Shown here: positions 16,431 to 26,704 of the stretch, piece by piece
How positions within the stretch are numbered: position 1 is the stretch's first letter
Layout: each line of letters begins with the position of its first letter
Assembly (NCBI GenBank): GCA_021163365.1
Contig: JAGGWW010000011.1
Coordinates: 1-38,116 of the forward strand
Length of the DNA: 38,116 bases
Reading direction: 5' to 3'
Source of the DNA: Nanobdellota archaeon
GTDB taxonomy: Archaea > Nanobdellota > Nanobdellia > CSSed11-243R1
Notes under the pieces: model-generated
The model's database searches: none
Told to the model about the DNA's origin: nothing
What the model saw: only the letters and a program-made list of their open reading frames with translations
Program-made: the position numbers and the translations under genes

Positions 16431-19169
16431 ATGAGCTTTTTAGAGCTAAACAAAAAGATAAGGGAGTGGCTAAAGAGTGTTGGATACACAGAAACAAGCT
16501 TAGTGCAAAGATTGTCTATTCCAAAGATTATTGAGGGAAAGGATGTTTTAATAATAGCGCCAACAGGGCATGGCAAAACTCTTGCGGCAATTTTGCCAAT
16601 TTTTCACAAAATGCTAAAAGAAGAAAGCAATGGAATAAGATTACTATATATAACACCTTTAAAATCTTTAAATAGAGACATAGTTGATAGAATTATTAAA
16701 ATCGCAAATCACATTGGGTTAGAAGTTGATTTAAGACATGGTGATACTCCACAAAAAATTAGGGCGCAACAACTTGCAGACCCTGCAGATGTTTTAGTGA
16801 CAACACCTGAGACGCTTCAAGCGATTTTGACAGCAAAAAAGTTTAGGGAACATTTAAGACATGTTAAATACGTTGTTGTGGATGAAATACATGAACTTTG
16901 TGAAAGCAAAAGGGGCTCGCAACTAAGTGTTGGTTTAGAAAGGCTTGAAAGACTTTCTAGCAATTTCCAAAGAATTGGACTTTCTGCAACAATTGGAGAT
17001 GTTAAAGAAATTGCAAAGTTCTTAACATCAAAAGAATGCGAAATAATAGATGCAAGAGAAGAAAAAAAATATGAAATAAAAATAGAGTATCCAAAACCAA
17101 GCACAGAAGACATTTTGCTTTCAAAGAAGATTGGAACAACACCAAGTTCTGCCTTTAACTTAAGAAAAATTAAAGAACTAGTAGAAAAAAGCAATTCAAC
17201 AATTGTATTTGTAAATACAAGAGAAACTGCAGAAACACTTTGTTCAAAAATTAAAAAATGGCTGCCAGATTTTCCAATAGCAGTTCATCACTCTTCTTTA
17301 TCAAAAGAAGTGAGAATAGATGTTGAAAAAAAGTTTAAAGATGGGGAAATAAAAGCAATTATTGCAACATCTTCTTTAGAGCTTGGAATAGATATAGGAA
17401 GTGTTGATTTAGTTATCCAATATGGCTCTCCAAGACAAGCAACAAAATTAATTCAAAGAATTGGAAGAAGTGGGCACAGGATAGGTGGTGTCTCAAAAGG
17501 AATAATATTAACAAACAACGTTGATGATTACTTAGAAGCATTAGCAATCATTAAAAAAATCAAAGATGGTTGGCTTGAAAAACCAATTATTCCAAAAAAA
17601 CCATTAGATGTTTTAGCTCATCAAATTGTTGGTTTATGCATGGATTTTCAAAACGATGGGATAACTCCAACAAAAGAAGATGTTTACAACATAGTTAAAA
17701 AAGCGTATCCATTTAAAGAGTTGAAGTTTAGTGAATTTGACTCTGTGATTGAAGTTCTTAAAGAAATAAATCTAATTGGAGAATCGAAAAAAGGAATATT
17801 TAGAACAAGAAAAGGATTAATTTATTACTTTGAGAATATATCAACAATTCCCACAGAAAAAAACTTTGTTGTTGTATCTTCAGATATGAATAAGAAGATA
17901 GGAACATTACATCAAGGGTTTGTTGCACAACATGTGAAACCAGGAGCAAAGTTCATCATGCGTGGAGAGGTTTGGAAAGTTGTTGAAATTGTTGATGATA
18001 AAATTTATGTTATTTCATCTGATGATAAAGAAGGAGCTGTTCCAAGCTGGGAAGGAGAATTAATTCCTGTTCCTATGGAGATTGCTATGCTTGCTGCAGA
18101 CTTAAGAGAAGAAAAAAAGTTTAGTGAATTAGATGAGCAAAAGAGAAGATTTATTTTGCCAACAAGCAAAAAGATGTATTTGGAATCTTATGAAAATTAT
18201 GTTATATTACACTCTTGCTTTGGAAACAAGGTTAACTTAACACTTGGAAAAGCTGTTGGTGCAATAGTTTCATCTGCCATAGGTTCTTCTATTGGTGTTA
18301 GAGCAGACCCATATAGAATAATTTTTAAGATGCCAGAGCTTTTTGGGCAAGAAACAATTGTAGAAGCTCTTAAAGAAATCAATCCAGATTGGATTTATGA
18401 CATATTATTAAAGAGCTTAAAAAATTCATCGCTATTTGAATACAGATTTTATCATGTTGCAAAAAGATTTGGTATTGTTGGAAAAGATGCAGAGTTTTCA
18501 AAATCAATAATCTCAAAGATAATTGATATTTATCAAAAGACACCAGTTGTATATGAAACAATGAACGAGTTATTAAGAGAAAAACTTGACATAGAAAATG
18601 CAAAAGAAATTTTAAACAAGCTAAAAAATGGTGAGATTAAAATTATAACATCATGTGGATATGAAATATCACCTCTTGGTGCTGAAGGTTTATCATATGG
18701 CAATGTTTCGTTAATTAAGCCTAAGGGAAATGTTAAAGAAATTTATGAAATGGTTAAACAAAGAATATTAAAAAGAAAATTTTGGTTTGCTTGTATAAAT
18801 TGTGGTAATCCAATAGGCATTTATTCTGTTAAAAACTTGCCTGAGAATTTAAAATGTCCAAAGTGTGGGGCTAGGCTAATTGCCTTTGCACCTGCTAAAG
18901 AGCTTGAAGTTATAAAAAAAGTTGTAAAGAAAAAATTTTCAAAGCAAGAGCTAACAAACGAGGAGAAAAAAATATTTGACAAGTTCAGCGAAACTGCGGA
19001 ACTTTTCATAAACTATGGTAAAAAAGCAGTGTTTGTTCTTGCTGGTTATGGTATTGGCCCAACTGTTGGCAGAAGAATACTTGCAAGGTTTCATAAAACA
19101 GAAGGCGAGTTAATAAAAGACATTGTAAATGCTGAAAGAAGTTTTATTGAAACAAGGATGTTCTGGTAA
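16431..19169 (+). CDS. Lhr-type ATP-dependent DEAD/DEAH helicase with C-terminal zinc-ribbon motif
   Basis: 'IIAPTGHGKTLAAILPI', 'VVVDEIHEL', 'GLSATIGD', 'QRIGRSGHRIGGVSKG'; C-terminal 'CINCGNP...CPKCGARL'. Confidence 0.92.
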   Translation: MSFLELNKKIREWLKSVGYTETSLVQRLSIPKIIEGKDVLIIAPTGHGKTLAAILPIFHKMLKEESNGIRLLYITPLKSLNRDIVDRIIKIANHIGLEVDLRHGDTPQKIRAQQLADPADVLVTTPETLQAILTAKKFREHLRHVKYVVVDEIHELCESKRGSQLSVGLERLERLSSNFQRIGLSATIGDVKEIAKFLTSKECEIIDAREEKKYEIKIEYPKPSTEDILLSKKIGTTPSSAFNLRKIKELVEKSNSTIVFVNTRETAETLCSKIKKWLPDFPIAVHHSSLSKEVRIDVEKKFKDGEIKAIIATSSLELGIDIGSVDLVIQYGSPRQATKLIQRIGRSGHRIGGVSKGIILTNNVDDYLEALAIIKKIKDGWLEKPIIPKKPLDVLAHQIVGLCMDFQNDGITPTKEDVYNIVKKAYPFKELKFSEFDSVIEVLKEINLIGESKKGIFRTRKGLIYYFENISTIPTEKNFVVVSSDMNKKIGTLHQGFVAQHVKPGAKFIMRGEVWKVVEIVDDKIYVISSDDKEGAVPSWEGELIPVPMEIAMLAADLREEKKFSELDEQKRRFILPTSKKMYLESYENYVILHSCFGNKVNLTLGKAVGAIVSSAIGSSIGVRADPYRIIFKMPELFGQETIVEALKEINPDWIYDILLKSLKNSSLFEYRFYHVAKRFGIVGKDAEFSKSIISKIIDIYQKTPVVYETMNELLREKLDIENAKEILNKLKNGEIKIITSCGYEISPLGAEGLSYGNVSLIKPKGNVKEIYEMVKQRILKRKFWFACINCGNPIGIYSVKNLPENLKCPKCGARLIAFAPAKELEVIKKVVKKKFSKQELTNEEKKIFDKFSETAELFINYGKKAVFVLAGYGIGPTVGRRILARFHKTEGELIKDIVNAERSFIETRMFW

Positions 19170-19193
19170 AACTTTCTTCTTAAGAAAGTTTTA
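19167..19193. terminator. 12-bp stem/3-nt loop hairpin between convergent genes
   Basis: TAAAACTTTCTT-CTT-AAGAAAGTTTTA just after the helicase stop codon; convergent with tyrS. Confidence 0.4.
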
Positions 19194-19219
19194 TCAAAGA
19201 AGTTTTAAAAAGATTGTTT

Positions 19220-20230
19220 TCAAGTAAATTGCTCGCCTAATTCTTTTAATTCTTCCTTGTGTTTTTCAAAGTATTTTCTAACTTTTGAGAATGTATTAAT
19301 AAGCTCTTCAGCAAGATTGTTCTTTAAATCAAGAGGATGAATCTCTTTTTGTTTGAAGCTTCTTTCTAAATCCTCATAAAACTCAAATTCAACATCACCA
19401 CCAAATTTCTCATCTCTTTTTATTAATACTTTGTTTCTTATTGGGAATACAAAGAACTTGTAAAGTTGAAGAATGGGGTTATTCTCGACAACACCCTCTG
19501 GGCAATACGCCTTCCTAATTTTTTCTTTTATAGTGTCTTCTGACTCATAAACCTTTATACATGTTTCAGGAATAGAGGCACTCATCTTTTGGCCAGGACC
19601 TTTTAGGCTTGTTACGAGAGGTGTCATAACCTCAACCCTGGGCTTATACCCAAGTTTAGGTAGATATTCTCTTGCAAATGCTAAAATCTGTCTGTGGTCT
19701 TTTCCTGCAAGTTGTATGTCAACACCAAGGTATTCTTCATCCAATGCTTGCATTAATGGGTAAATCAATTCAGAAACCTTTGGGTTTTTCATTCTAACAA
19801 CTTCTGAAGCAGCCCTTGTTGCTCTTTTAATTGTTGTAAATGTGGAGAGTTTTAAAACATCGAGCTGGTAATTTCTATCAAGTTGAAATTCTGAGCCAAA
19901 GACAAACAAGGGTTTTTCTTTCCAAGGTATGGAAAGCTCTATGCATTTTTTATAATACTTTGCTCTTTCATCTATCTTGTCCCATGGTGTTTTTAAATCA
20001 TCTAATGCAGCGTGAATATCAGCAATTAATATCTTTGTCTTTATTCCAGCTTTTTCAAAATCAAAAATCTTTGTTAATGCAGTTAAATAACCTATGTGGA
20101 ATGGTCCTGTTGGTGCAACACCCCAGTAAGCAAATATTTTTTTCTGTTTTAACAAATTGCGTAGCTCATCATCTGTTAAAATCTCCACAGTGTTTTGTTT
20201 TACAAGATTAAACCTATCAAGTGCATTCAT
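19220..20230 (-). CDS. tyrS: Tyrosyl-tRNA synthetase (archaeal type)
   Basis: 'WGVAPTGPFHIGYLTALTKIFDFEKAGIKTKILIADIHA' (HIGH-like), 'YPLMQALDEEYLGVDIQLAGKDHRQI', 'KMSAS'. Start set at ATG 20230 (MNALDRF). Confidence 0.95.
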   Translation of the reverse strand: MNALDRFNLVKQNTVEILTDDELRNLLKQKKIFAYWGVAPTGPFHIGYLTALTKIFDFEKAGIKTKILIADIHAALDDLKTPWDKIDERAKYYKKCIELSIPWKEKPLFVFGSEFQLDRNYQLDVLKLSTFTTIKRATRAASEVVRMKNPKVSELIYPLMQALDEEYLGVDIQLAGKDHRQILAFAREYLPKLGYKPRVEVMTPLVTSLKGPGQKMSASIPETCIKVYESEDTIKEKIRKAYCPEGVVENNPILQLYKFFVFPIRNKVLIKRDEKFGGDVEFEFYEDLERSFKQKEIHPLDLKNNLAEELINTFSKVRKYFEKHKEELKELGEQFT

Positions 20231-20258
20231 GATAATCACAAAAATCTATTTGTTTTTA

Positions 20259-20939
20259 TTATTTTCCAAATCTTCTTTTTCTTTTTTCATATTCTTTCAA
20301 ATCATCTTCAAACATTTTTGGAGTATATTCTGGCCATGTTTCTTTCCTAAAGATTAACTCTGCATATGAGATGTCCCAAAGTAAAAATCCAGAGATTCTT
20401 TTTTCATCGCCAGTTCTAATCATCAAATCAACTTGTGGCAAATCTTTTGTGTAAAGATATTTCTTTATGGTTTTTAAATCGGCTTTTTTAACACCTTTTT
20501 TTATCATGTTGTTGAAAGAGTTAACAATCTCTTCTTGACCATCATAGCAAACACAAAAAGTTAAAAACTTATTTTTGTGATTCTTTGTTTTTTGTTCAAT
20601 GTCCTTCATAAGATTTTGCAATGATTTGGGACATTTTTCTTTTTTCCCTACGAACAAGATTTTAACTTTGTTTTTAAAGATATCTTGTGAATTAAGAAGT
20701 TCTTTAAAGCCAATTTCTAAAAGTTTGAATATAAACCTTTTTTCAATTGTGCTTCTTTTTTTTAAGTTGTTAAGAGAAAAAGCATACAGGGTGAGATATT
20801 TTGGTTTTCCCATTTTAACCCAATGCTTTAAAAGTCTTTCAAGCGCAAGCTTGCCATATAAATGCCCTTTAAACCTTGGAAAAAGTTTTTCCTTTTGAGC
20901 AAACCTTCTATTACCATCCATAATAATTCCTACGTGCAT
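20259..20939 (-). CDS. uppS: Cis-prenyltransferase (undecaprenyl/polyprenyl diphosphate synthase family)
   Basis: 'HVGIIMDGNRRFAQ', 'YLTLYAFSLNN', 'DLMIRTGDEKRISGFLLWDISYAELIF'. Confidence 0.94.
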   Translation of the reverse strand: MHVGIIMDGNRRFAQKEKLFPRFKGHLYGKLALERLLKHWVKMGKPKYLTLYAFSLNNLKKRSTIEKRFIFKLLEIGFKELLNSQDIFKNKVKILFVGKKEKCPKSLQNLMKDIEQKTKNHKNKFLTFCVCYDGQEEIVNSFNNMIKKGVKKADLKTIKKYLYTKDLPQVDLMIRTGDEKRISGFLLWDISYAELIFRKETWPEYTPKMFEDDLKEYEKRKRRFGK

Positions 20940-21328
20940 TTAATCACCTTCACATAAACTTTTCTCTCATGCCTTGGGCCATCAAACTCGCAAAACATTA
21001 TGCTTTGCCACCTACCAAGCTGTAGCTTTCCATCTTTAATTGGGATAACCTCGCTTGGTCCTATTATTGCAGACTTAAGATGTGCAGCGCCATTGTTGTC
21101 AATTTTATCGTGCTCCCATTTTCCTTCTGGTATAAGCTTATTTAGTAAGTTAATGAAATCCTTTCTAACACTATCATCCCAATTTTCATTTATAACAATC
21201 CCAGCAGTTGCATGTGGCGTGTAAACAATACAAACACCTTCTTTTACACCTTCAACAAACTTTTCTATATCTTTTGTTATATCAATTAACTCGTACTTTT
21301 CTTTTGTTGAAAAAGTAAGCACATTCAT
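20930..21328 (-). CDS. YjbQ/UPF0047 family protein (secondary thiamine-phosphate synthase-like)
   Basis: 'GVCIVYTPHATAGIVINENWD', 'HLKSAIIGPSEVIPI', 'LGRWQSIMFCEFDGPRHERKVYV'. Confidence 0.94.
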   Translation of the reverse strand: MNVLTFSTKEKYELIDITKDIEKFVEGVKEGVCIVYTPHATAGIVINENWDDSVRKDFINLLNKLIPEGKWEHDKIDNNGAAHLKSAIIGPSEVIPIKDGKLQLGRWQSIMFCEFDGPRHERKVYVKVIKCT

Positions 21329-23292
21329 CTTACAGCACCAAATATGTTTGATTTATTTATGCAATGTTGCTTAATATCTTCAATATCTATTTGCTTAATT
21401 AACTCTTTGTCAGATTCTCGCGCAATGGAAATCAAAAATTCTTTAATTTGTTTAGCAAGCTCATCTTTGTTTAAATCGCCAGGAATTAAAACAGCGTAGT
21501 ACTTTGCCCTTCTTCTAATGTTATCGATGGGTCCAGAAACAACTTTAAATTCTTTGTTTACTCCAACACAATATTTAAGTTCTAAATCCTTTATGTAATT
21601 CTTTCTTCCATAAATCATAAATGCACCCTTTGCTATGTACTCTCCACTTGGTGCCCTTTTTGAAACTTGGTGTGGATAAACCCAATAAACACTCTCAATT
21701 CTATTACTTTGCCAAGCTCTTGAATGACACAAAGTAAAAATAGCTGCTTCTCTTTTCTCTTCTTCTGTGCTTTCCTTTCCTTTCTTCATTATTGCAAATG
21801 GAGAACCATAAACATCAGCATGAAAAACAATGTCATCTTCTTCTAAATATTTTTTAATTAAAATCTCATTTTGTATTGCATCTCTTCCAGCAATAACAAG
21901 TTTTCCTTCAGAGGTAAAAAACCAATGGAACTTCTCATACCATTCTTTTTCTTTTTTCTCCATTTTAACTGGCTTTTTTATAACAATCTCTTCTTTTGCT
22001 TTCTTCAAATTCTCTATTTTCTTTTTTGTTTCTTCAATGGCTTTTTTAACCCCTTCTATCTTGGATTCCATCTTTTTTGCTTTTTCATATAAATTATTTG
22101 CATTTTCAGTTATACTTATTCTGAAATCTAAAGAAATTCCAGAATTAAAATCTATAACTATCCTACCTTCATCTGGAATTATTTCTTTTATCATTTGCGC
22201 TTCAACATTCCCTTGCCTTTTTCCTTCTTCTATTTTTGAAATTATTTCATCCCATGGGATATTCCTCTCTCTAGCATCGCGGATTGTGTGAAATATTTCA
22301 TCAAGCTTTCCAAGATTTTGATAAATGAAATCTGCTTTTTTCTTTAACTCTTGTGAAGATTGTAGCAACTCGTTAAGATAATTTTCATGTTGTTTTAAAA
22401 TGAGTTCTTGCTTTACAATCTCTTTTGCAATAGCACTTTTTTCTTCGCTTTCTTCTTCCTTGAATTCTGAAAAGAAGAAATCTAATGCTTTGTTAAATGT
22501 CTCAAACATCTTTTTCTCTTTTAATTCATAAATCTCAAGTAAGAATGGTTGGACATCTTTTGGTTTTTTATTTTCAAAAACAACATTTGCTTTTATCTCT
22601 CCTTGTTTTGCTTTTTCTATTAACTTTAAGTATGTATCGAACAAAATCCTAAATTCCTCATCAGTCAAATCTTTTAAATCAGTCTGTTTTTCAACATCAG
22701 AAACAAAACATATTTCTTCTGCATATTTTCCACCTGTCTTTAAGCCAATTGCAATTGCTTTAACAATTTGGCTTTTTCCAGAATTAAGAATTGCTTGTTT
22801 AAATTTTGAGAAACTTATATCCTCACTAACAATGGATGGGGGTAGCCTGTACAGCTCTCCATGTCTTATTATTCTGTCTCTCCAAGTTTGGGATTTTAAA
22901 GGGATTAAAATCTTTTTTGATGAATCGCAAAGAATTACATTTCCACCACCAAAGATTTCGCATATTAAATAATAAATGTTTCCTTCTTTCTCAAAAGAAA
23001 ATTCTATTGCTCTTTCAAACCCAAGCTGTAGCACGCTTTTCAAACGAGAATTTAAAAGATATTTTCTTAAAAACATACAAAAGTGTGAAGGTACTTCTGG
23101 AAACTCTTCTTTATATTCTGTTAAGTAAACGCATGTTGGAGTTATCTTTAAAAATAATTTCTTTAACAGAGGATGATACAATAAAATAAAAATGTTGCTG
23201 TTCTTATGGTAGATTTTTTCTACCCTAGAGCCAATTAATTCTTTTAATTCTCTAACAAGGGGGATGACTTCTATGTAACTAATTTCTTTCAT
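21325..23292 (-). CDS. Rqc2/NEMF/RqcH family (fibronectin-binding A-like, NFACT) protein
   Basis: N-terminal 'VIPLVRELKELIGSRVEKIYH', coiled-coil middle, 'WFFTSEGKLVIAGRDAIQNEILIKKYL' and 'DIVFHADVYGSPFAIMK' NFACT-R motifs. Confidence 0.93.
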   Translation of the reverse strand: MKEISYIEVIPLVRELKELIGSRVEKIYHKNSNIFILLYHPLLKKLFLKITPTCVYLTEYKEEFPEVPSHFCMFLRKYLLNSRLKSVLQLGFERAIEFSFEKEGNIYYLICEIFGGGNVILCDSSKKILIPLKSQTWRDRIIRHGELYRLPPSIVSEDISFSKFKQAILNSGKSQIVKAIAIGLKTGGKYAEEICFVSDVEKQTDLKDLTDEEFRILFDTYLKLIEKAKQGEIKANVVFENKKPKDVQPFLLEIYELKEKKMFETFNKALDFFFSEFKEEESEEKSAIAKEIVKQELILKQHENYLNELLQSSQELKKKADFIYQNLGKLDEIFHTIRDARERNIPWDEIISKIEEGKRQGNVEAQMIKEIIPDEGRIVIDFNSGISLDFRISITENANNLYEKAKKMESKIEGVKKAIEETKKKIENLKKAKEEIVIKKPVKMEKKEKEWYEKFHWFFTSEGKLVIAGRDAIQNEILIKKYLEEDDIVFHADVYGSPFAIMKKGKESTEEEKREAAIFTLCHSRAWQSNRIESVYWVYPHQVSKRAPSGEYIAKGAFMIYGRKNYIKDLELKYCVGVNKEFKVVSGPIDNIRRRAKYYAVLIPGDLNKDELAKQIKEFLISIARESDKELIKQIDIEDIKQHCINKSNIFGAVR

Positions 23293-23331
23293 AGGATAGT
23301 TTAAATATTTTGAATTTTAATTATCTTTTGT

Positions 23332-25773
23332 ATGAATGGAAAAACAATACTTGAATTTTATGTGTATGATGTTGATAGCACAACAGATAATCGTGGGAAA
23401 ACAGAGGTTAGGTTGCTTGGAAAAACAAAAGAAGGTAAAAAGGTTGTAGTTCATGATTATTCTATTAAACCATATTTTTTTGTTGTATTTGACCCGAAGA
23501 AAACAAGCGAAGCATTAAGATTCTTGCAAAAAATAGACTTTGGTGATAATGAAAAACACATCTTAAACTTAAGTGTTTTAAAAAGAAATTTGATTGGAAC
23601 ACCTGTTGATGTTATAAAAATAACTGTTGAGCGCCAAGCAGACATAAGTTATTTAAAAAACATTGTAAAAGAGATGCCAGGGTATAAAGAAGTTGTTGAA
23701 ATTGATATACCACTATCAAAGAGGTATCTTGTTGATAAAAAAATACCACCCCTTGGAAGGATTAGGGTTTATGGCAATTCCATTGAGTCTAAAAAAGTAG
23801 ATTATGAAATAATAGCAGAAAAAATAGAAGTTGTTGAAGAATCGTGTAAAGGACCAATGATTGTTGCAATAGATATAGAAACATACAATCCAATTGGGAA
23901 TCCAAGACCAAATCTTGACCCAATTTTAATGATTTCAATAGTTGGTAATAATGGGTATAAAAGAGTGATAACGTGGAAAAAATTTGAAAATGCGCCAGAA
24001 TTTGTTGAGATAGTTGAATCTGAAATGGATTTAATTAATCGATTGAATACAGTACTTAAACACCTATCTCCAGATATCATTGTTGGGTATAACAGCGATA
24101 ACTTTGATTTTCCCTACATAAAAGCAAGGGCAGAAAAGTATGGCATAGAATTGAAATGGGGGATTGATGATTCTAAGTTAAAAATAGTAAGGCGTGGAAA
24201 TTACAATTCTGCTCTTGTAAAAGGAGTGCCACATGTAGACTTATTTTTATTTATAAGAAACATACTTGCGCCATCTCTTGATACAGAAGTTTATGATTTA
24301 AATTCTGTTGCAAAAGAATTGATTGGCGAAGAGAAAGTTGATGGAATAAATTGGGAAAAAATAAATGAAGCGTGGGAAAGTGGGGAATTAAACAAAGTTG
24401 TTAGGTACTCATTACGAGATTCTGAAATAACACTAAAATTAGCAGAAAAACTTTTGCCACTAATATTTGAGCTTACAAAACTTGTTGGGCAAACGTTGTT
24501 TGAAGTTAGTAGAATGACTTATGGTTCGTGTGTTGAGTGGTATTTGATAAAAAATGCGCATGAACTTGGTGAGCTTATCCCAAACAAACCTGTTGGTGGC
24601 TTTGTGGGAAGAAGCACGTATGAAGGTGCATATGTACATGAGCCAACACCAGGATTATTCAAAAACATAGTTGTTTATGACTTTCGTTCACTTTATCCAA
24701 GCATAATAGTATCGCACAACATATGCCCAACAACCATTTTTTGTGATTGTTGTAAAGAAGGATATAAAACACCACCAATAAATGGGAAGGTGTATTATTT
24801 CTGTAAATCTAAAAAAGGGTTTATTCCGACTTTAATTGAGGACTTAATAAGTAGAAGAGCCAGAATAAAAGAAATATTGAAGACAATTGATAAGAATGAA
24901 AAAGACTATGCAATTCTTAATGCAAGAAGCTACGCTTTAAAAACAATTGCAAATGCCATGTATGGCTACTTTGGTTTTTCAAGAAGCAGGTGGTATTGCA
25001 TAGAATGTGCTGCAAGCATAACTGCATGGGGAAGGTTCTATATAAAAGATGTTATCCAAAAAGCAATTGAAAGGGGATTTAATGTTCTATATGCAGATAC
25101 TGATTCGTTGTTCATATCTCTTGACTCAAAGACAAAAGAAGATGCAAATAAGTTTGTAGAGGAAATAAATAAAAATCTTCCAGAAATGATGGAGTTAGAG
25201 TTTCAAGGGTTTTATCCTTCTGGTTTATTTGTATCTGCAAAAAAAAGATATGCTTTAGCAGATGAAAACAACAACATAATAGTTAAGGGGTTTGAGTTTG
25301 TAAGACGTGATTGGAGCAAGATTGCAAAAGAAACTCAAATGAAAGTTTTAAGAGCGATTTTAATTGATAATTCAAAAGAAAAGGCACTTGAGATAGTAAA
25401 AAACACAATAAAGGAGTTAAAAGAAGGAAAGATGCCTTTAGAGAAAGTTATAATTTATACACAACTAACAAGGAACATAGAAGAGTATGAGTCAATTGGG
25501 CCTCATGTTTCTGCTGCAATAAAGGCTAGGAGAATTGGATATAACTTCGAGCCAGGACAGATAATAAAATATGTTGTTGTTAAAGGTGAAGGAAGCATTT
25601 CAGACAAATCATATATTGTTGAGGAAGTAAAAGAAAAAAACATGGAATATGATGCAGATTACTACATTAATCATCAAGTTATTCCAGCAGTAGAAAGAAT
25701 ATTTGAAGTTCTTGGTTATACAAAAGACCAGTTGCTTGGTAAAGAACAAACAAAACTTAATGGTTTCTTTTAA
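23332..25773 (+). CDS. Family-B DNA polymerase with C-terminal PIP box
   Basis: 'VAIDIETYNP' (Exo I), 'VVYDFRSLYPSIIVSHNI' (motif A), 'KTIANAMYGYFGF' (motif B), 'YADTDSLF' (motif C); ends 'QTKLNGFF' matching PCNA-binding QxxLxxFF. No intein interruption. Confidence 0.96.
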   Translation: MNGKTILEFYVYDVDSTTDNRGKTEVRLLGKTKEGKKVVVHDYSIKPYFFVVFDPKKTSEALRFLQKIDFGDNEKHILNLSVLKRNLIGTPVDVIKITVERQADISYLKNIVKEMPGYKEVVEIDIPLSKRYLVDKKIPPLGRIRVYGNSIESKKVDYEIIAEKIEVVEESCKGPMIVAIDIETYNPIGNPRPNLDPILMISIVGNNGYKRVITWKKFENAPEFVEIVESEMDLINRLNTVLKHLSPDIIVGYNSDNFDFPYIKARAEKYGIELKWGIDDSKLKIVRRGNYNSALVKGVPHVDLFLFIRNILAPSLDTEVYDLNSVAKELIGEEKVDGINWEKINEAWESGELNKVVRYSLRDSEITLKLAEKLLPLIFELTKLVGQTLFEVSRMTYGSCVEWYLIKNAHELGELIPNKPVGGFVGRSTYEGAYVHEPTPGLFKNIVVYDFRSLYPSIIVSHNICPTTIFCDCCKEGYKTPPINGKVYYFCKSKKGFIPTLIEDLISRRARIKEILKTIDKNEKDYAILNARSYALKTIANAMYGYFGFSRSRWYCIECAASITAWGRFYIKDVIQKAIERGFNVLYADTDSLFISLDSKTKEDANKFVEEINKNLPEMMELEFQGFYPSGLFVSAKKRYALADENNNIIVKGFEFVRRDWSKIAKETQMKVLRAILIDNSKEKALEIVKNTIKELKEGKMPLEKVIIYTQLTRNIEEYESIGPHVSAAIKARRIGYNFEPGQIIKYVVVKGEGSISDKSYIVEEVKEKNMEYDADYYINHQVIPAVERIFEVLGYTKDQLLGKEQTKLNGFF

Positions 25774-25810
25774 CGTAAAGTTTATTACTTTAACTTTTTT
25801 GTGATTTGTC

Positions 25811-26704
25811 ATGGAAGAAGATATAATTGAAAAATACAAAAAAGCTGGAGAAATAGCAAAAAAGGTTGTTTCTTTTTCTAAAGACATAGTTAAAGAAAAT
25901 GCAAAAGCAATAGATGTTGCTGAAAAAATTGAAAATGAAATTGTGAAACTTGGTGGAAAACCAGCTTGGCCTGTTAATATTTCAATAAATTCAATTGCTG
26001 CACATTGGACACCAAAGCAAAACGATGAAACTGTTTTTAAAAAAGGAGATGTTGTAAAAATAGACATTGGTGTTCATGTTGATGGCTATATTGCTGATAC
26101 AGCATACACAAAAGAAATTGGGACAAATAATTGGAAAGATTTAATAAAAGCAAGTGAGGAAGCAAACAAAGCAGCACTTGATTTAGTTAAGCCAGGTGTT
26201 CCTATTTCTGAAATTGGAAAAGTGATTGAAGAAACAATTAAAAAATATGGGTTTACACCAATTGCAAACCTTTCAGGACATGGATTAAATAAATATGAAA
26301 CTCATGTACCACCAACAATCCCAAACTTTGATAATAAAAGCAACCTTATGCTTGAAGAAGGAATGGCAATTGCAATTGAACCTTTTTCAACAAATGGTGT
26401 TGGTAAAGTTATTGACGCAATGGATTCTGAAATATTTAAACTTGAAGAAGTTAAACCTGTTAGATCGCCAGTTGCAAGAAAAATTCTACAAATAATAGAA
26501 AAAGAGTATAAGACTCTTCCTTTTGGAAAAAGATGGATATCAAAGAGAATAGGTGGACTTGGATTAGAAATTGCATTTAGAGAATTAAAAAGAAATGGTG
26601 TGTTACACAATTACTCTGTATTAAAAGAAGAAAGCAATGGTATTGTAAGTCAACATGAACACACCATTCTTGTTTTAGATACACCAATTGTTACAACACT
26701 ATAA
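25811..26704 (+). CDS. map: Methionine aminopeptidase type II
   Basis: 'GDVVKIDIGVHVDGYIADTAYT', 'NLSGHGLNKYETHVPPTIPNF', 'AIAIEPFSTNG', 'SQHEHTILV'. Confidence 0.95.
   Translation: MEEDIIEKYKKAGEIAKKVVSFSKDIVKENAKAIDVAEKIENEIVKLGGKPAWPVNISINSIAAHWTPKQNDETVFKKGDVVKIDIGVHVDGYIADTAYTKEIGTNNWKDLIKASEEANKAALDLVKPGVPISEIGKVIEETIKKYGFTPIANLSGHGLNKYETHVPPTIPNFDNKSNLMLEEGMAIAIEPFSTNGVGKVIDAMDSEIFKLEEVKPVRSPVARKILQIIEKEYKTLPFGKRWISKRIGGLGLEIAFRELKRNGVLHNYSVLKEESNGIVSQHEHTILVLDTPIVTTL

Noticed and set aside
21830-22291. 153-aa plus-strand ORF antisense to the Rqc2/NEMF gene
   Set aside because: Phe/Ser-rich antisense translation of a Lys/Glu-rich coiled coil; no independent signals.
23332-25773. Possible intein in the family-B DNA polymerase
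   Set aside because: All polymerase motifs are contiguous at normal spacing within 813 aa; no intein splice-junction motifs.
25609-26067. 152-aa minus-strand ORF across the polymerase/Met aminopeptidase junction
   Set aside because: Antisense to two well-supported genes; Phe/Ser/Ile-rich composition.
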